Part shown: piece after piece, positions 43,016-52,853 of the stretch
Layout: each line of letters starts with the position of its first letter
Numbering within the stretch: position 1 is the first letter of the stretch
Assembly: GCF_028595265.1 (NCBI RefSeq)
Contig: NZ_JAQQXP010000001.1
Span: forward strand, 2,666,001 to 2,730,000
Direction of reading: 5' to 3'
Source: Alteromonas gilva
GTDB taxonomy: Bacteria > Pseudomonadota > Gammaproteobacteria > Enterobacterales > Alteromonadaceae
DNA: 64,000 bases
Notes under the pieces: generated by a model
What the model saw: the letters and a program-made list of their open reading frames with translations, nothing else
What the model was told of the DNA's origin: nothing
The model's database searches: none
Translations under genes and position numbers: made by a program

Positions 43016-45538
43016 ATGATCGTTTATTCCTCCCTAAATTGGGTCTTACCTCGCGTTGGCAATCAATTTTGCGCTTGGTTTTGGTGTCTTTTAGTCGGGA
43101 CTATATTCCTGGGGCAGGTGCCTGCCGCTTTTGCGCAGCGCCAGCACGTGGATTTTACCCAGGCTCAGGCTTACGATGTGCTTTATGATAAATGCGAAGG
43201 CTGTCATAACGATTATATCTTTGACGGCAACTGGTCTATCGAAGACATTGATATCAGTGATATTTCGCACGGCAAGCATCAGCCCCGCTGGGAATCCATT
43301 CTAAAAGCAATTGAAATGGGCGATATGCCGCCAGCCGATAAAAAACAACTCACCCGACAGGAAAAAGTCTCGTTAATTCAATGGTTAGAGGGCTCCTTAG
43401 ATACCTACAGCGAACAGAACCCCAACCCGGGCCGCGCCACGCTGCGCCGGCTGAACCGCAGAGAGTATGCCAACTCGGTCAGCGCACTGCTGGCTCTGGA
43501 TGTAGATATTAGTGCGTCATTACCCGGCGATGATTCGGGCTACGGTTTCGACAATAATGCTGATGTATTGGGCGTCTCCACAACGTTACTGGAGCGCTAC
43601 CTGTTTGTTGCCGCAAAAGTCAGCCGTCTGGCCACCGGATTGGCAGGTGATACCGCCAGCAAAGTCAGTTACCTTATCCCCAAAGATGGCGCGGTCAAAA
43701 ACAGCGGTATACCATCGTTTGATCTGCGCATGAGTGACCAACTGCCACTGGACTCCAGAGGCGGTGGCAGCTTCAGGTTTTACGCACCGGTAAGCGGTGT
43801 TTATGAAATTGCCGGCTTTATTAATGCCAACACCAATAACGAAGTCGACCGGTTAGACATTCACCGCTACAGTTATAAAGTAACCCTGCCCGCTGGCAGT
43901 CATCATATTGGTATGGCTTTTCGTAAAGAACTGGCCCTGCAAGAACATGTACCAAAAGTCCGTCAGGGTACCAGCTATGTGGTGCTACCCGACCGCGCGC
44001 CAGACGAACTCACCCTGGACTTTATTGTTGATGGCGCGCGCGTTCATTCGACAACCGTGCCCTCCTACCATATGTCAGAGCGGTTTTCTCAAGCTGCCTT
44101 TTTACGCGACGTGCTCGAAATCGAGGTCATTGGCCCCTTGCAACACGCCACTGACCAAGCTGATCCAGCCGCGGGTTATGCGTTAAACCAAACCCCCAGT
44201 ATGCGTAAAATCTTTGTTTGCGCACCTGCCAGCGAGCCACAAAACTCAATAGCGGAAGTTGACTGCGCCAGGGATATTATTGCCAGGTTGTCCGCCCACG
44301 CCTATCGCAGACCTGCCAATGAAGCCGATATTCAACCGTTACTCAATGTATTTAAGACGGTAAGAAAGGATCTCGATTTTACCGCCAGTATCGCCAAAAC
44401 GATTCAGGCACTGCTCGTATCACCGGGCTTTTTATACCTGCAGGAGCCCACGCCAGAGCACATTGCCGCGGGCACCGTTTATAAAATTAATGATTTTGAG
44501 TTTGCTGCCCGACTTGCCCTGTTCCTGTGGAGCAGCCTGCCAGATCAGGTACTGACAGATTTAGCCGCAAACGGCACGCTCAGAGAGCCGGATATCCTGC
44601 GCCAGCAAATCAAGCGCATGCTGGCATCTGATAAAGCCAGTGCCCTGACAGAGAATTTTGCCGGCCAATGGCTGTATTTACGCAACCTGCCCTATCATTT
44701 TCCGGACGTATTTGCGTTTCCACAATTTAATGTACCGCTCAAACAGTCGATACGGCGCGAAACTGAACTGTTTTTTACGCGCATAGTAAAAGATAACCAG
44801 CCAATCTTTGACTTTCTTAATGCAGACTACAGCTATCTGAACGAGCGCCTGGCCAGTCATTATGGTATTGAAGGTGTTAGAGGCCATGCGTTTCGTAAAG
44901 TAAACTTAGCGGAACACACCCAACGGGGCGGCTTGTTAGGTCAGGCAAGTATCTTAACCCTGACGTCTAACCCCAATCACACCTCGCCGGTCAAACGGGG
45001 CAAATGGATACTGGATAACCTGTTAGCCGCCAGCCCTCCACCACCTCCACCCGACGTACCGGCGTTAGTGGCTGAACACGATGGCATGGCCCTGTCTGCC
45101 AGAGAGCAATTAAAGCGCCACCGGGCCGATCCGGTCTGTGCAGCATGCCATGTTCGCATGGACCCCCTCGGCCTGGCACTGGAAAAGTACGATGCCGTTG
45201 GCGCTTTCAGAACAACCTACGCCAATCAACCCATCGACGTCACCGCGCAAATGCCAGATGGCACCCACTTTGAAGGGTTACAAGGCTTACACACAGTGTT
45301 ATGGAATAAACGGGAACGCTTTACCGAAGCTTTTATTGAGCGATTACTGACCTACGCCCTTGGCAGAGGGCTGGAAGCCTACGATCAGCCCACCATCCGC
45401 AAGATTGCCAGGCAGGCTGGTAGCGAAAATTATCGCATGCACAGTATTATCGAGGCGGTAGTAACCAGCCTTCCTTTTAATTTTAAAAAAGCACCAGAGG
45501 CGCATGATGACACACAACAGATCGCCGAAACACGCTAG
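43016..45538 (+). CDS. Envelope DUF1592/DUF1588-type protein with two CxxCH motifs
   Basis: The 840-residue protein has a signal peptide (cleavage near AFAQ) and the domain series seen in planctomycete-type cytochrome proteins (PSD domains: DUF1587, DUF1592, DUF1588, DUF1585). An N-terminal heme motif CEGCH is at residue 60 and a C-terminal CAACH at residue 708 (CAACHVRMDPLGLALEKYD). Substrate and function are unknown. AGAGAG precedes the ATG at 43016. It starts an operon with the DUF1552 protein and the ankyrin protein. Confidence 0.82.
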   Translation: MIVYSSLNWVLPRVGNQFCAWFWCLLVGTIFLGQVPAAFAQRQHVDFTQAQAYDVLYDKCEGCHNDYIFDGNWSIEDIDISDISHGKHQPRWESILKAIEMGDMPPADKKQLTRQEKVSLIQWLEGSLDTYSEQNPNPGRATLRRLNRREYANSVSALLALDVDISASLPGDDSGYGFDNNADVLGVSTTLLERYLFVAAKVSRLATGLAGDTASKVSYLIPKDGAVKNSGIPSFDLRMSDQLPLDSRGGGSFRFYAPVSGVYEIAGFINANTNNEVDRLDIHRYSYKVTLPAGSHHIGMAFRKELALQEHVPKVRQGTSYVVLPDRAPDELTLDFIVDGARVHSTTVPSYHMSERFSQAAFLRDVLEIEVIGPLQHATDQADPAAGYALNQTPSMRKIFVCAPASEPQNSIAEVDCARDIIARLSAHAYRRPANEADIQPLLNVFKTVRKDLDFTASIAKTIQALLVSPGFLYLQEPTPEHIAAGTVYKINDFEFAARLALFLWSSLPDQVLTDLAANGTLREPDILRQQIKRMLASDKASALTENFAGQWLYLRNLPYHFPDVFAFPQFNVPLKQSIRRETELFFTRIVKDNQPIFDFLNADYSYLNERLASHYGIEGVRGHAFRKVNLAEHTQRGGLLGQASILTLTSNPNHTSPVKRGKWILDNLLAASPPPPPPDVPALVAEHDGMALSAREQLKRHRADPVCAACHVRMDPLGLALEKYDAVGAFRTTYANQPIDVTAQMPDGTHFEGLQGLHTVLWNKRERFTEAFIERLLTYALGRGLEAYDQPTIRKIARQAGSENYRMHSIIEAVVTSLPFNFKKAPEAHDDTQQIAETR

Positions 45539-46862
45539 CACTGGTTTATCGAGGCGCACCTTTTTACGTGGTCTGGGCGTAACCGTTGCATTGCCTGTCA
45601 TGGAGTCTTTAGTACCCGTTGCAGCAGCCGCATCGGCACAAGAGCGCCCCAAGCGCATGACCGTCTTCTATTCGCCCAATGGTGTTCGCATGCAACGCTA
45701 TACACCAACCGTGGTGGGCAAAAATTACGAGATGACCGAGATTTTAAAGCCCCTGGCTAAGGTGCGTGACAAGTTTTCGGTAATATCGGGCCTGGCGCAC
45801 TATCAGGCCAGTGCCTTTGGCGCGCCGCCAGCCGGTCATGGTCGCAGTTGCCCGGCATTTTTAACCGGCGCCCACGCCAAAGCAACCGAAGGCGCCGATA
45901 TATATTGCGGCATTTCAGCCGATCAGGTTGCCGCCAGCTATTTTGCTAAAGACACTCAGCTGGCCTCGCTGGAGCTAGGCATTGAACCCCCCAGTTTACT
46001 TGGCAGTTGTGATATTAATTACAGCTGTACCTATACCAATACTATTTCCTGGAAGAGCCCAACCCAGGCGTTACCGGCCATGGTGACGCCCAGTGACGTG
46101 TTTGAACACCTGTTTGGCGATGGCAATAAAATCGACGAAAAAACCCGCCAAATGCGCCTGGCGCATAAAGGCAGCATTCTCGACTTTATTAATGACGAAG
46201 CCAACCGGCTTAACCGCCGGTTGGGCAGCAACGATCGCCACAAAATGGACCAGTTTCTCGAATCCATTCGCGATGTAGAGCGGCGTATTGCCAAAGCACA
46301 GGAAACCTCAATAGAAATGAATCTGGATGACTTGTCGGTGCCGGCGAACATTCCTGCCGATTACGAGGAACACGTCAAAATTATGCTGGATTTACAAATG
46401 TTGGCTTTGCAGACCGACATGACCCGCGTTAGCACCTTTATGCTGGGACGCGAGTTAAGCAATCACGCCTATACTAATTTGGGTATTCCTGACGGCCATC
46501 ACGCGTTGAGTCATCATGCCAATGTACCGGTGAAAATCGATAAGCTGGTGCGCATTAATGCGTATCACATGCAGTTATTCGCCGACTATCTGGAAAAAAT
46601 GGCCAGCATACCCGATGGCGAGTCCACCTTACTCGACAATACATTTGTTATTCGCGGTGCCTGTATTGGCGAGTCTAATGAGCATGACCATATGGACTTA
46701 CCCATTATCCTGGCCGGCGGCGGCCTGCAAGGAGGGCGGCATATCGCTGCCCAAAAACATACCCCTATGTGTAATCTGCTGCTGACGGTATTGCAGCAAA
46801 TGGGCGTGCCGGTAAACAGCTTTGGTGACAGTTCAGAACCGCTCGCCGGTTTAGTGTCGTGA
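45504..46862 (+). CDS. Tat-exported DUF1552 protein
   Basis: The 452-residue protein has a twin-arginine signal SRRTFLRGLG (16-25) and hydrophobic stretch, then a DUF1552 body (sulfatase/DUF1501-like fold: RMTVFYSPNGVRMQRYTP, HGRSCPAFLTGAH, GIPDGHHALSHH). It is almost always next to a DUF1592 gene in other genomes. Export in folded form points to a metal or cofactor. It overlaps the preceding gene by 35 bases, with AGAGG before the ATG. Function unknown. Confidence 0.82.
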   Translation: MMTHNRSPKHASTGLSRRTFLRGLGVTVALPVMESLVPVAAAASAQERPKRMTVFYSPNGVRMQRYTPTVVGKNYEMTEILKPLAKVRDKFSVISGLAHYQASAFGAPPAGHGRSCPAFLTGAHAKATEGADIYCGISADQVAASYFAKDTQLASLELGIEPPSLLGSCDINYSCTYTNTISWKSPTQALPAMVTPSDVFEHLFGDGNKIDEKTRQMRLAHKGSILDFINDEANRLNRRLGSNDRHKMDQFLESIRDVERRIAKAQETSIEMNLDDLSVPANIPADYEEHVKIMLDLQMLALQTDMTRVSTFMLGRELSNHAYTNLGIPDGHHALSHHANVPVKIDKLVRINAYHMQLFADYLEKMASIPDGESTLLDNTFVIRGACIGESNEHDHMDLPIILAGGGLQGGRHIAAQKHTPMCNLLLTVLQQMGVPVNSFGDSSEPLAGLVS

Positions 46863-46869
46863 GGTCTTG

Positions 46870-47994
46870 ATGGTAATTATGAGCAGAACAATACAACGGG
46901 TGTTCAAAGCAGCAAACAACAAAAGATACCTCGCATCAGCCATACTGACTGTCATGGTGCTCAATGGCGTGGCCTGTACCAGTGAGTCGCCGCCGGTGTC
47001 GGTAGCACCTGAATTAACCAGCCTCAGGCACGATGAGTTAGTGTTACAAACGAAACACGCTATGTTAAATTTAGACGTTGCCCTGGTTGATAAGTTAAGC
47101 AGCATGATTGATGTAAACCGGCCGCTGCCGGATCGCTCGACCTTGCTTGCCTGGGCCATTGAAACCCAGACCCCGGACTTGGTTAATCTATTACTGAACA
47201 AAGGCGCAGCGGTGCATATTGCCAACAGCAACCGCTTTAGCCCGATGATCCAGGCGTGCCGATACGGTAACCCGGCCATTATTAACGCGTTGCTCGATCG
47301 CGGGGGCGATCCCAATCGCGCCATTGAGGATGGCACCAGCGCTTTGCACCTGTGTGCTGGCTCAGCGCCGGTTGATATTCTGGCCCGAATGGTACGGGAT
47401 GGCGCCAATATCAATAACGCAAACAGTGCAGGGCAAACTCCGTTAATGTGGGCTGCGAATGCTGGTAGGGTAGATAACTTACACTACCTGGTTGATGCCG
47501 GCGCCGACATTAATCAGCAAACCAATCAAGGCTACAGCCCGCTGTTTTTTGCGATAAAAAGCCAACAACTGGATGTCGTTAAAGCGGCAATATCACGCGG
47601 TGCCGATGTACTTGCAACGGCAAAAGACGGCACAACCGCCACCCAACTGGCTGTCTATACCCACAACTATGACTTTTTAACCTGGTATGCACGGGAACTC
47701 AAAAGCCTGCTCGCCCCTGACGCCATTGCCACTATCCTGAGTGACTTTGACCGCGAGGGATACCAGCTACTGCACGCTGCCGTTCGGGCCAACCAGGCTG
47801 AACTGGTGTCGGCATTGCTGGCATTAGGCGCTGACCCCAGACAAGTAAGCGAAGCTTCAACCCTGACATGGCGCTATGAGGCGAACTTTAAAACCCAAAG
47901 CTATGTCCCGCCGCGGCTGACGCCCATCGAAATAGCCGAACAAAATGACTTGCCGACGATTGTCTCGCTGCTGCGTGAACAGGCAAAGAGTTGA
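46870..47994 (+). CDS. Ankyrin-repeat protein, exported
   Basis: The 374-residue protein has an N-terminal hydrophobic export segment ending near GVAC, which could be a weak lipobox, and about seven ankyrin repeats (ALHLCAGSAPVDILARMV, TPLMWAANAGRVDNLHYLV). It starts eight bases after the DUF1552 gene with GAGG before the ATG at 46870 and probably makes protein contacts for the two preceding products in the periplasm. Function unknown. Confidence 0.8.
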   Translation: MVIMSRTIQRVFKAANNKRYLASAILTVMVLNGVACTSESPPVSVAPELTSLRHDELVLQTKHAMLNLDVALVDKLSSMIDVNRPLPDRSTLLAWAIETQTPDLVNLLLNKGAAVHIANSNRFSPMIQACRYGNPAIINALLDRGGDPNRAIEDGTSALHLCAGSAPVDILARMVRDGANINNANSAGQTPLMWAANAGRVDNLHYLVDAGADINQQTNQGYSPLFFAIKSQQLDVVKAAISRGADVLATAKDGTTATQLAVYTHNYDFLTWYARELKSLLAPDAIATILSDFDREGYQLLHAAVRANQAELVSALLALGADPRQVSEASTLTWRYEANFKTQSYVPPRLTPIEIAEQNDLPTIVSLLREQAKS

Positions 47995-48044
47995 GCGCAC
48001 TACTAGCGCTCAAACACTTAGGTATTCGCGGCATCACAGGTATT

Positions 48045-48073
48045 AGCCCCCCCCCAGTCTTAAACGGGGGGCT
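48045..48073 (+). other. GC-rich hairpin after the ankyrin gene; rest of 47995-48381 without genes
   Basis: AGCCCCCC pairs with GGGGGGCT around a loop, with a tract of nine Cs. There is no T run, so it is at most a weak terminator. Otherwise the 387-base gap shows no gene or convincing operator for uxuA. Confidence 0.4.
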
Positions 48074-48381
48074 TAAAGCGCACCGGACTTTTGTTAGCCG
48101 GCATTGCACAACGTGAACACAGCCCTTCGCCAATAACCAAATCATTGTTCATACGCTGGTTAAAGTAAGCAAACAATCAAATAAATTAATTTACAGCAGA
48201 ACATAGCACTATACACTGAGCCCGATAATAGTGATTGCAACCAACCATTACCAGCATGCGACGTCCTTGGCAGATCTTTACCGTCGGTTCAATGCGAAAA
48301 GATCTGGCTGCAACATTGTTGGTCAAAAGTATCGCAGGCATACGTGTGCTTTATCAGTAAGTATTTTAAAAGGTAGATCTC

Positions 48382-49575
48382 GTGATAGAAACGTGGAGAT
48401 GGTTCGGACCAGACGACGCTATAACCCTGAAGAAAATCAAACAGGCCGGCGCAACCGGGATTGTGACATCATTGCATGAAGTGGCAACCGGCGATGTGTG
48501 GCACAAAGAAGATATCATAGCGCGTAAGCAGTTGATTGAATCAGAAGGGCTAACGTGGGAGGTTATCGAGAGTATACCTGTGCACAACGATATAAAAACC
48601 CGCACCGGTAACTACCAGCAGCTCATCGAAAACTACAAAACATCGGTAAAAAACGCCGCTGAATGCGGTGTGTATACTATCTGTTATAACTTTATGCCGG
48701 TGGTTGACTGGACCCGCACCAATTTAATGTATCAACTGCCCAACCAAAGCCACGCATTGCGTTTTGAAATGACCGACTTTGCGGCCTACGACATTTTTAT
48801 TCTGCAGCGCGATGGCGCCCGTGAGTCTTACTCTCCTGAAGTGGTAAAAAAGGCCGAAAACAAATTTGCCGGGTTATCTGACGCAGCCCGTTTAGAGCTT
48901 GAAAAGAATATTATTGCCGGATTACCCGGCGGCGAAGGCTCATATACCCGCGACACAATTCGCGGGGCCATCGAACAATTTATTGCTCTGGGCACCGAGG
49001 GTTTCAGAGAAAACTTACGCAAGTTTTTACAGGCAGTGATCCCGGTTGCAGAGTCAGTCGGCGCCAGAATGTGTATACACCCTGACGATCCACCGTTTTC
49101 GTTATTTGGCTTACCGCGGGTTGTATCAACTGCCGAAGATGCCCGCAAAGTGCTGGATGCCTGTCCCAGTGTAGCCAATGGCCTCACCATGTGCGCCGGC
49201 AGTTTTGGTGCCCGGGGTGACAACGATTTGGTCGCCATGGTAAAAGAATTTGCCGAGCGCGTGTATTTTGTGCACCTGCGCAATGTGACCAGAGAGGCTG
49301 ACGGCTCTTTTTACGAAGCCGACCACCTCGGCGGTGACAACGATATGGTAGGCATTGTACAGGCACTGTTGAGCGAAGAAGCACGGCGCACGTCAAAGGG
49401 CGAAACGTCAATACTTGGTAATATTCCCATGCGCCCGGACCACGGACATTTACTCGAAGATGAACTCAATCAGCCCGGCGTAAAACCTGGTTATGGCTAT
49501 ATGGGCCGAATGAAGGGCCTGGCAGAATTACGCGGGGTTATTCATGCAGTGAGTTCATTTATGCGTGCAAGTTAG
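48382..49575 (+). CDS. uxuA: Mannonate dehydratase
   Basis: The 397-residue enzyme converts D-mannonate to 2-keto-3-deoxygluconate in hexuronate catabolism. It has the family start WRWFGPDD, the metal region MCIHPDDPP, CAGSFGARGDND, VYFVHLRNV and PDHGH near the C-terminus. Translation starts at GTG with AGGTAG five bases upstream. No uxuB, uxaC or kdg gene lies nearby, so it is an orphan in this window. Confidence 0.93.
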   Translation: MIETWRWFGPDDAITLKKIKQAGATGIVTSLHEVATGDVWHKEDIIARKQLIESEGLTWEVIESIPVHNDIKTRTGNYQQLIENYKTSVKNAAECGVYTICYNFMPVVDWTRTNLMYQLPNQSHALRFEMTDFAAYDIFILQRDGARESYSPEVVKKAENKFAGLSDAARLELEKNIIAGLPGGEGSYTRDTIRGAIEQFIALGTEGFRENLRKFLQAVIPVAESVGARMCIHPDDPPFSLFGLPRVVSTAEDARKVLDACPSVANGLTMCAGSFGARGDNDLVAMVKEFAERVYFVHLRNVTREADGSFYEADHLGGDNDMVGIVQALLSEEARRTSKGETSILGNIPMRPDHGHLLEDELNQPGVKPGYGYMGRMKGLAELRGVIHAVSSFMRAS

Positions 49576-49689
49576 CACTGTTTAACATCGACACTTCTAA
49601 GCGTTAGCAGTATTAACAGTGCCTGAAGCCAGTCATCGCTGTTACAGGATGATGACTAGCGCATCCCGGCACCGAGCGGTTGAGTCGGT

Positions 49690-49738
49690 CATAGCGTGGC
49701 TATGGGATCTACGCCATGCGCCGCTGCACCGCATGGCG
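49690..49738. repeat. Two strong palindromes in the uxuA-tRNA gap
   Basis: CATAGC-GTG-GCTATG (49690-49704) and CGCCATGCG-(9)-CGCATGGCG (49712-49738) lie side by side in a 309-base gap between convergent genes. No T run follows. The element may be a REP-type repeat or part of an RNA structure. No gene is seen in the gap. Confidence 0.5.
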
Positions 49739-49884
49739 CTGCGCTGGAATAGCAAGTAAATCATAAACATTGCAACGCGCGGCACTAAACAGACGGCAAT
49801 TCATCGGGAACGAGTTAAAAAACCACAAAGTATCAGGGTTTTGTCAGGTTGGAATTGATTCGATAGAAAGACTGTATATATAGA

Positions 49885-49961
<77 letters not shown>

Positions 49962-50090
49962 ATATTGTGCATCGGTGGTCACCGAATGGCGCGTATAATA
50001 GCGATGCCACGGGCGCTGTGCAAGTATAAATTTCGCTATTTGTTTTTAATTGCTTGTTGTTTAATCAGCCGCACTCCTACCCCCGCTCTG

Positions 50091-51167
50091 CTAAGACGCT
50101 TTGCATAAAAAGGGTAATGGTTGAATAACCTCTGCAATGCTGCCTCTACGGACAATATCAATAAAACACTCTCCCAGTCGGTTCGACTCGCTGATTACCC
50201 TTTGCCAGTATTTAATCCGGGTGGAAGCATCCATGGTTTCAAAGTCTTTGCGATCCGGAATTTTGCCATAAGGTAAGGATGCAACAAACTCATCTGAGGG
50301 CACCAGCATCACCACATTATCAAAACTGGCTGCATGAGGTATTCGGCGTTTGAGTCGTTTATCAAACCAGCCGGGAATAGCCTGGGGATAAAAGTGCGGA
50401 TACAGAACCAAGCCGTTATCCGGCCCAAAGGATAAATCAAAATGGTAATCGATAATGCCGCCATCGCGGTACATGCCGGCAGGTGCTGCCACCATGCGCT
50501 CAACGCCGGTAAGCACCAACGGAATAGAACCTGATGCCAGTAGTGCATCCTTAACGTTGTTGTAACCCAGCGCTATAAATTCGGTGGGTAGCCGGTATGG
50601 GTCGGTGATAGACAGGCAACTATCAGGCGCTGAAAACACGCTGCGGGTGTAGAGTTTTTGCAATAAACGCCGATCCATCGCATTCGCAGCAGCACTCAGG
50701 CCAAGCCCCGCTAATTGCCGGTACTTACCATAGTGCCGCATCAGCCCATGACAACGCGCCGCAATAACGTGTAACTTCACCCGCTTATTGGTTAACACAT
50801 CCATTACCCCTTCCTGGCCCATAACGTTGTCAATGAGATCGCGGGCCTTTTCAGTGATTTCTTCGGCACTCGGTTTAGCAGAATAGACTGTTTGGGAATA
50901 GGTATCCGCCAGGCGGTTTATTGCTGCCGCAGGATCCTGCTGCACAAAACAGGCAGCCCTGAAGGCGCCGGCAGAGGAGCCAATCACATTCAGCGGTTTG
51001 GTTGAGGTAGCAAAAAATTCGGGAAACAGTACGCGATCGATACCCGCCAGCACAAACCATTTGGGTCCGCCTGATGCGCCCAGTATGTGTGAAAACAAAC
51101 CGGGACTTAAGCCCTCTTGCTCAATCCGTCGCATTGCCGACGGCCCGGCATAAATATCTAGCGGCAT
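50091..51167 (-). CDS. Patatin-like phospholipase
   Basis: The 358-residue protein has the patatin catalytic features: oxyanion region GASGGPKW, nucleophile GSSAG (Ser near residue 64) and the aspartate in YRDGGIIDYH. No signal peptide is visible. It probably hydrolyses acyl lipids in the cytoplasm. The ATG at 51167 is preceded by a poorly spaced GGGA; a TTG at 51173 is an alternative start. Confidence 0.85.
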   Translation of the reverse strand: MPLDIYAGPSAMRRIEQEGLSPGLFSHILGASGGPKWFVLAGIDRVLFPEFFATSTKPLNVIGSSAGAFRAACFVQQDPAAAINRLADTYSQTVYSAKPSAEEITEKARDLIDNVMGQEGVMDVLTNKRVKLHVIAARCHGLMRHYGKYRQLAGLGLSAAANAMDRRLLQKLYTRSVFSAPDSCLSITDPYRLPTEFIALGYNNVKDALLASGSIPLVLTGVERMVAAPAGMYRDGGIIDYHFDLSFGPDNGLVLYPHFYPQAIPGWFDKRLKRRIPHAASFDNVVMLVPSDEFVASLPYGKIPDRKDFETMDASTRIKYWQRVISESNRLGECFIDIVRRGSIAEVIQPLPFLCKAS

Positions 51168-51320
51168 TCCCAAAATGTGTAAACCTGTTAAATTATTCGT
51201 TTTATTTTGGTATTAATCCTATCCTAACAGTCAGTAGAGGTAAATAATCCTGTAGTACAGGTTAAGTGATTCACTAACGATGCAAATTTCTTTTTAAAAA
51301 GTCTGGATTGTTACTATGAT

Positions 51321-51437
51321 TTATGCACACCCACCCACTGCGCACATTATATACAGTTTTAAAAAGCTATATTTTTCAGTATATTACTAACTACACCATA
51401 ACTACTCAACAAAGTTATCCACAGATATAGTGGATAA
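51321..51437. promoter_or_regulatory. Cluster of three DnaA-box-like sites
   Basis: TTATGCACA (51321-51329) and TTATCCACA (51415-51423) fit TTATNCACA exactly; AGTGGATAA (51429-51437) is an inverted box with one mismatch. They lie in an AT-rich 351-base gap between the patatin-like and EIIA-like genes. No origin-linked gene is nearby, so promoter control or DnaA titration is more likely than replication initiation. Confidence 0.45.
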
Positions 51438-51518
51438 CCCACAGGCGAAAAATTTACGCTGTGCGCAACGTGTTGTTAACTGATAAAGTAACCCCGGATA
51501 ATCAATAAACAAGCAACT

Positions 51519-52031
51519 ATGCCTGCCATTTTAAAGAGTAAAATTACTACCCATCCTCCTTCCGATTCAAAGGCGGTTATGCGTCTCATCGCACCGGCAA
51601 CGGGTGACATTACGCCCCTTCATACCTTAACGCATCCATTGTGTTGTAACGGCTTACTCGGTGATGGTGTTGCCATAATAATGAACAGGGGAGACGTACT
51701 TGCGCCCCTCGATTGCGTAGTAGAAAAAGTTGATGTGGCAAAGGCACAGTTGAGACTGGTTAGCACCAAAGGCCTTAAAATACTGCTCCAGCTTGGTGAG
51801 CCCGGCGCCATTGTGCTGGGAGAGAGACTTCGGTTTAATGTTAAAGTGGGTCAGCGATGCCAGGCGGGAACGATTGTCGCCCATTGCGATCCGCTGTGGA
51901 TAAAACTGAATGGCGGCGTTCCGGCGTGCATTATTACCTTGCTGAACACCGGCAAACTGAGCGCCCTGCAGATTATACCGGGCAGCTCAGTCAGAGCGGG
52001 TGAAGCAGGGTTTCTTACGCTCTTCGCCTAG
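51519..52031 (+). CDS. EIIA-Glc-like protein lacking both active-site histidines
   Basis: The 170-residue protein has the PTS EIIA-Glc (Crr) fold signature: LIAPATGDI, LLGDGVAIIMNRGDVLAPLDCVVEKV and LGERLRFNVKVGQ. By alignment to E. coli Crr, the phosphorylated His90 is Gln91 here (ILLQLGEPG) and His75 is Ala76. It therefore should not carry phosphate but could still bind partners. There is no EIIB or EIIC domain and no PTS gene nearby. The gene faces a cluster of DnaA-box-like sites. The end converges on osmC. Confidence 0.8.
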   Translation: MPAILKSKITTHPPSDSKAVMRLIAPATGDITPLHTLTHPLCCNGLLGDGVAIIMNRGDVLAPLDCVVEKVDVAKAQLRLVSTKGLKILLQLGEPGAIVLGERLRFNVKVGQRCQAGTIVAHCDPLWIKLNGGVPACIITLLNTGKLSALQIIPGSSVRAGEAGFLTLFA

Positions 52032-52082
52032 CGGCTGGTGCGTAACAAACCTAGTTTGCTGACTTTACCAGCTAAGGGTGTT

Positions 52083-52517
52083 TTAGCCTTTGTTCAAAGT
52101 ATGTGTCAGCGTAATCGGTGCATTGATGACTTTGGATATCGGACAGTTTTCCTTGGCATCGTTGGCAATGGCAACAAAATCATCCGGGTCGATATTATCG
52201 ACAATCGCATCGAGCACTAAATCTGATTTAGTAATCTTAAAGCCATCGCCGTCTTTATCCAGCGTAACATGCGCCTCAACTGATAATTCGCCATGCTCGT
52301 AACCGGCTTCGGCCAGGCCAAACGATAAAGCCATAGCAAAACAACTGGCGTGTGAACTCCCTAACAGTTCTTCTGGATTGGTACCGGCCTTGTCTTCGAA
52401 TCGAGTATTAAAACCATACGGCTGATTGGCCAGCGCGCCGCTCTGCGTGCTTACTTTGCCCTGCCCTTTTTTGCCTAGTGGTTTGTAGTGAGCTGATGCT
52501 GTTTTTACAATGCTCAT
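52083..52517 (-). CDS. osmC: OsmC-type organic hydroperoxide reductase
   Basis: The 144-residue protein has the two redox cysteines of OsmC/Ohr (SSHASCFAMAL and NCPISKVI). It reduces organic peroxides. The start MSIVKTASAHYKPLG at 52517 is preceded by a near-perfect GGAGGA; the 21 upstream codons to 52580 are noise. The 336-base divergent gap to the next gene is AT-rich and shows no further gene. Confidence 0.92.
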   Translation of the reverse strand: MSIVKTASAHYKPLGKKGQGKVSTQSGALANQPYGFNTRFEDKAGTNPEELLGSSHASCFAMALSFGLAEAGYEHGELSVEAHVTLDKDGDGFKITKSDLVLDAIVDNIDPDDFVAIANDAKENCPISKVINAPITLTHTLNKG

Positions 52518-52853
52518 TGATTCCTCCGCGTTAACAGTAAATGCTAATACCAATGTCAGCGCCATCTGACGCCTTTCCACACTGGACTGAAAGCTAACTT
52601 AAACATTGTCTAAGAAAACTTGTAACATACTTACCTGTGCACAGGTCATGCCGGTTCGCAAAAGCGCGCTAAAGCCCTTGCCACATATGAACTCACAATG
52701 GTCTACCACAATTAAATAGATAAAAAAACTGCACCGGACTGTGTCATAATTACTGCAACTGATAAAAATTTTCATAGTAAGCGCGCATCATTTACAAGCG
52801 CTATTAAGGCAAGCTAGACTTGCCGCAAATTAAGTACAATATAAGGCGGCTGC

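Noticed and set aside
48045..48073. GC hairpin as a terminator of the ankyrin operon
   Set aside because: No T run follows on either strand, so it is listed only as a hairpin.
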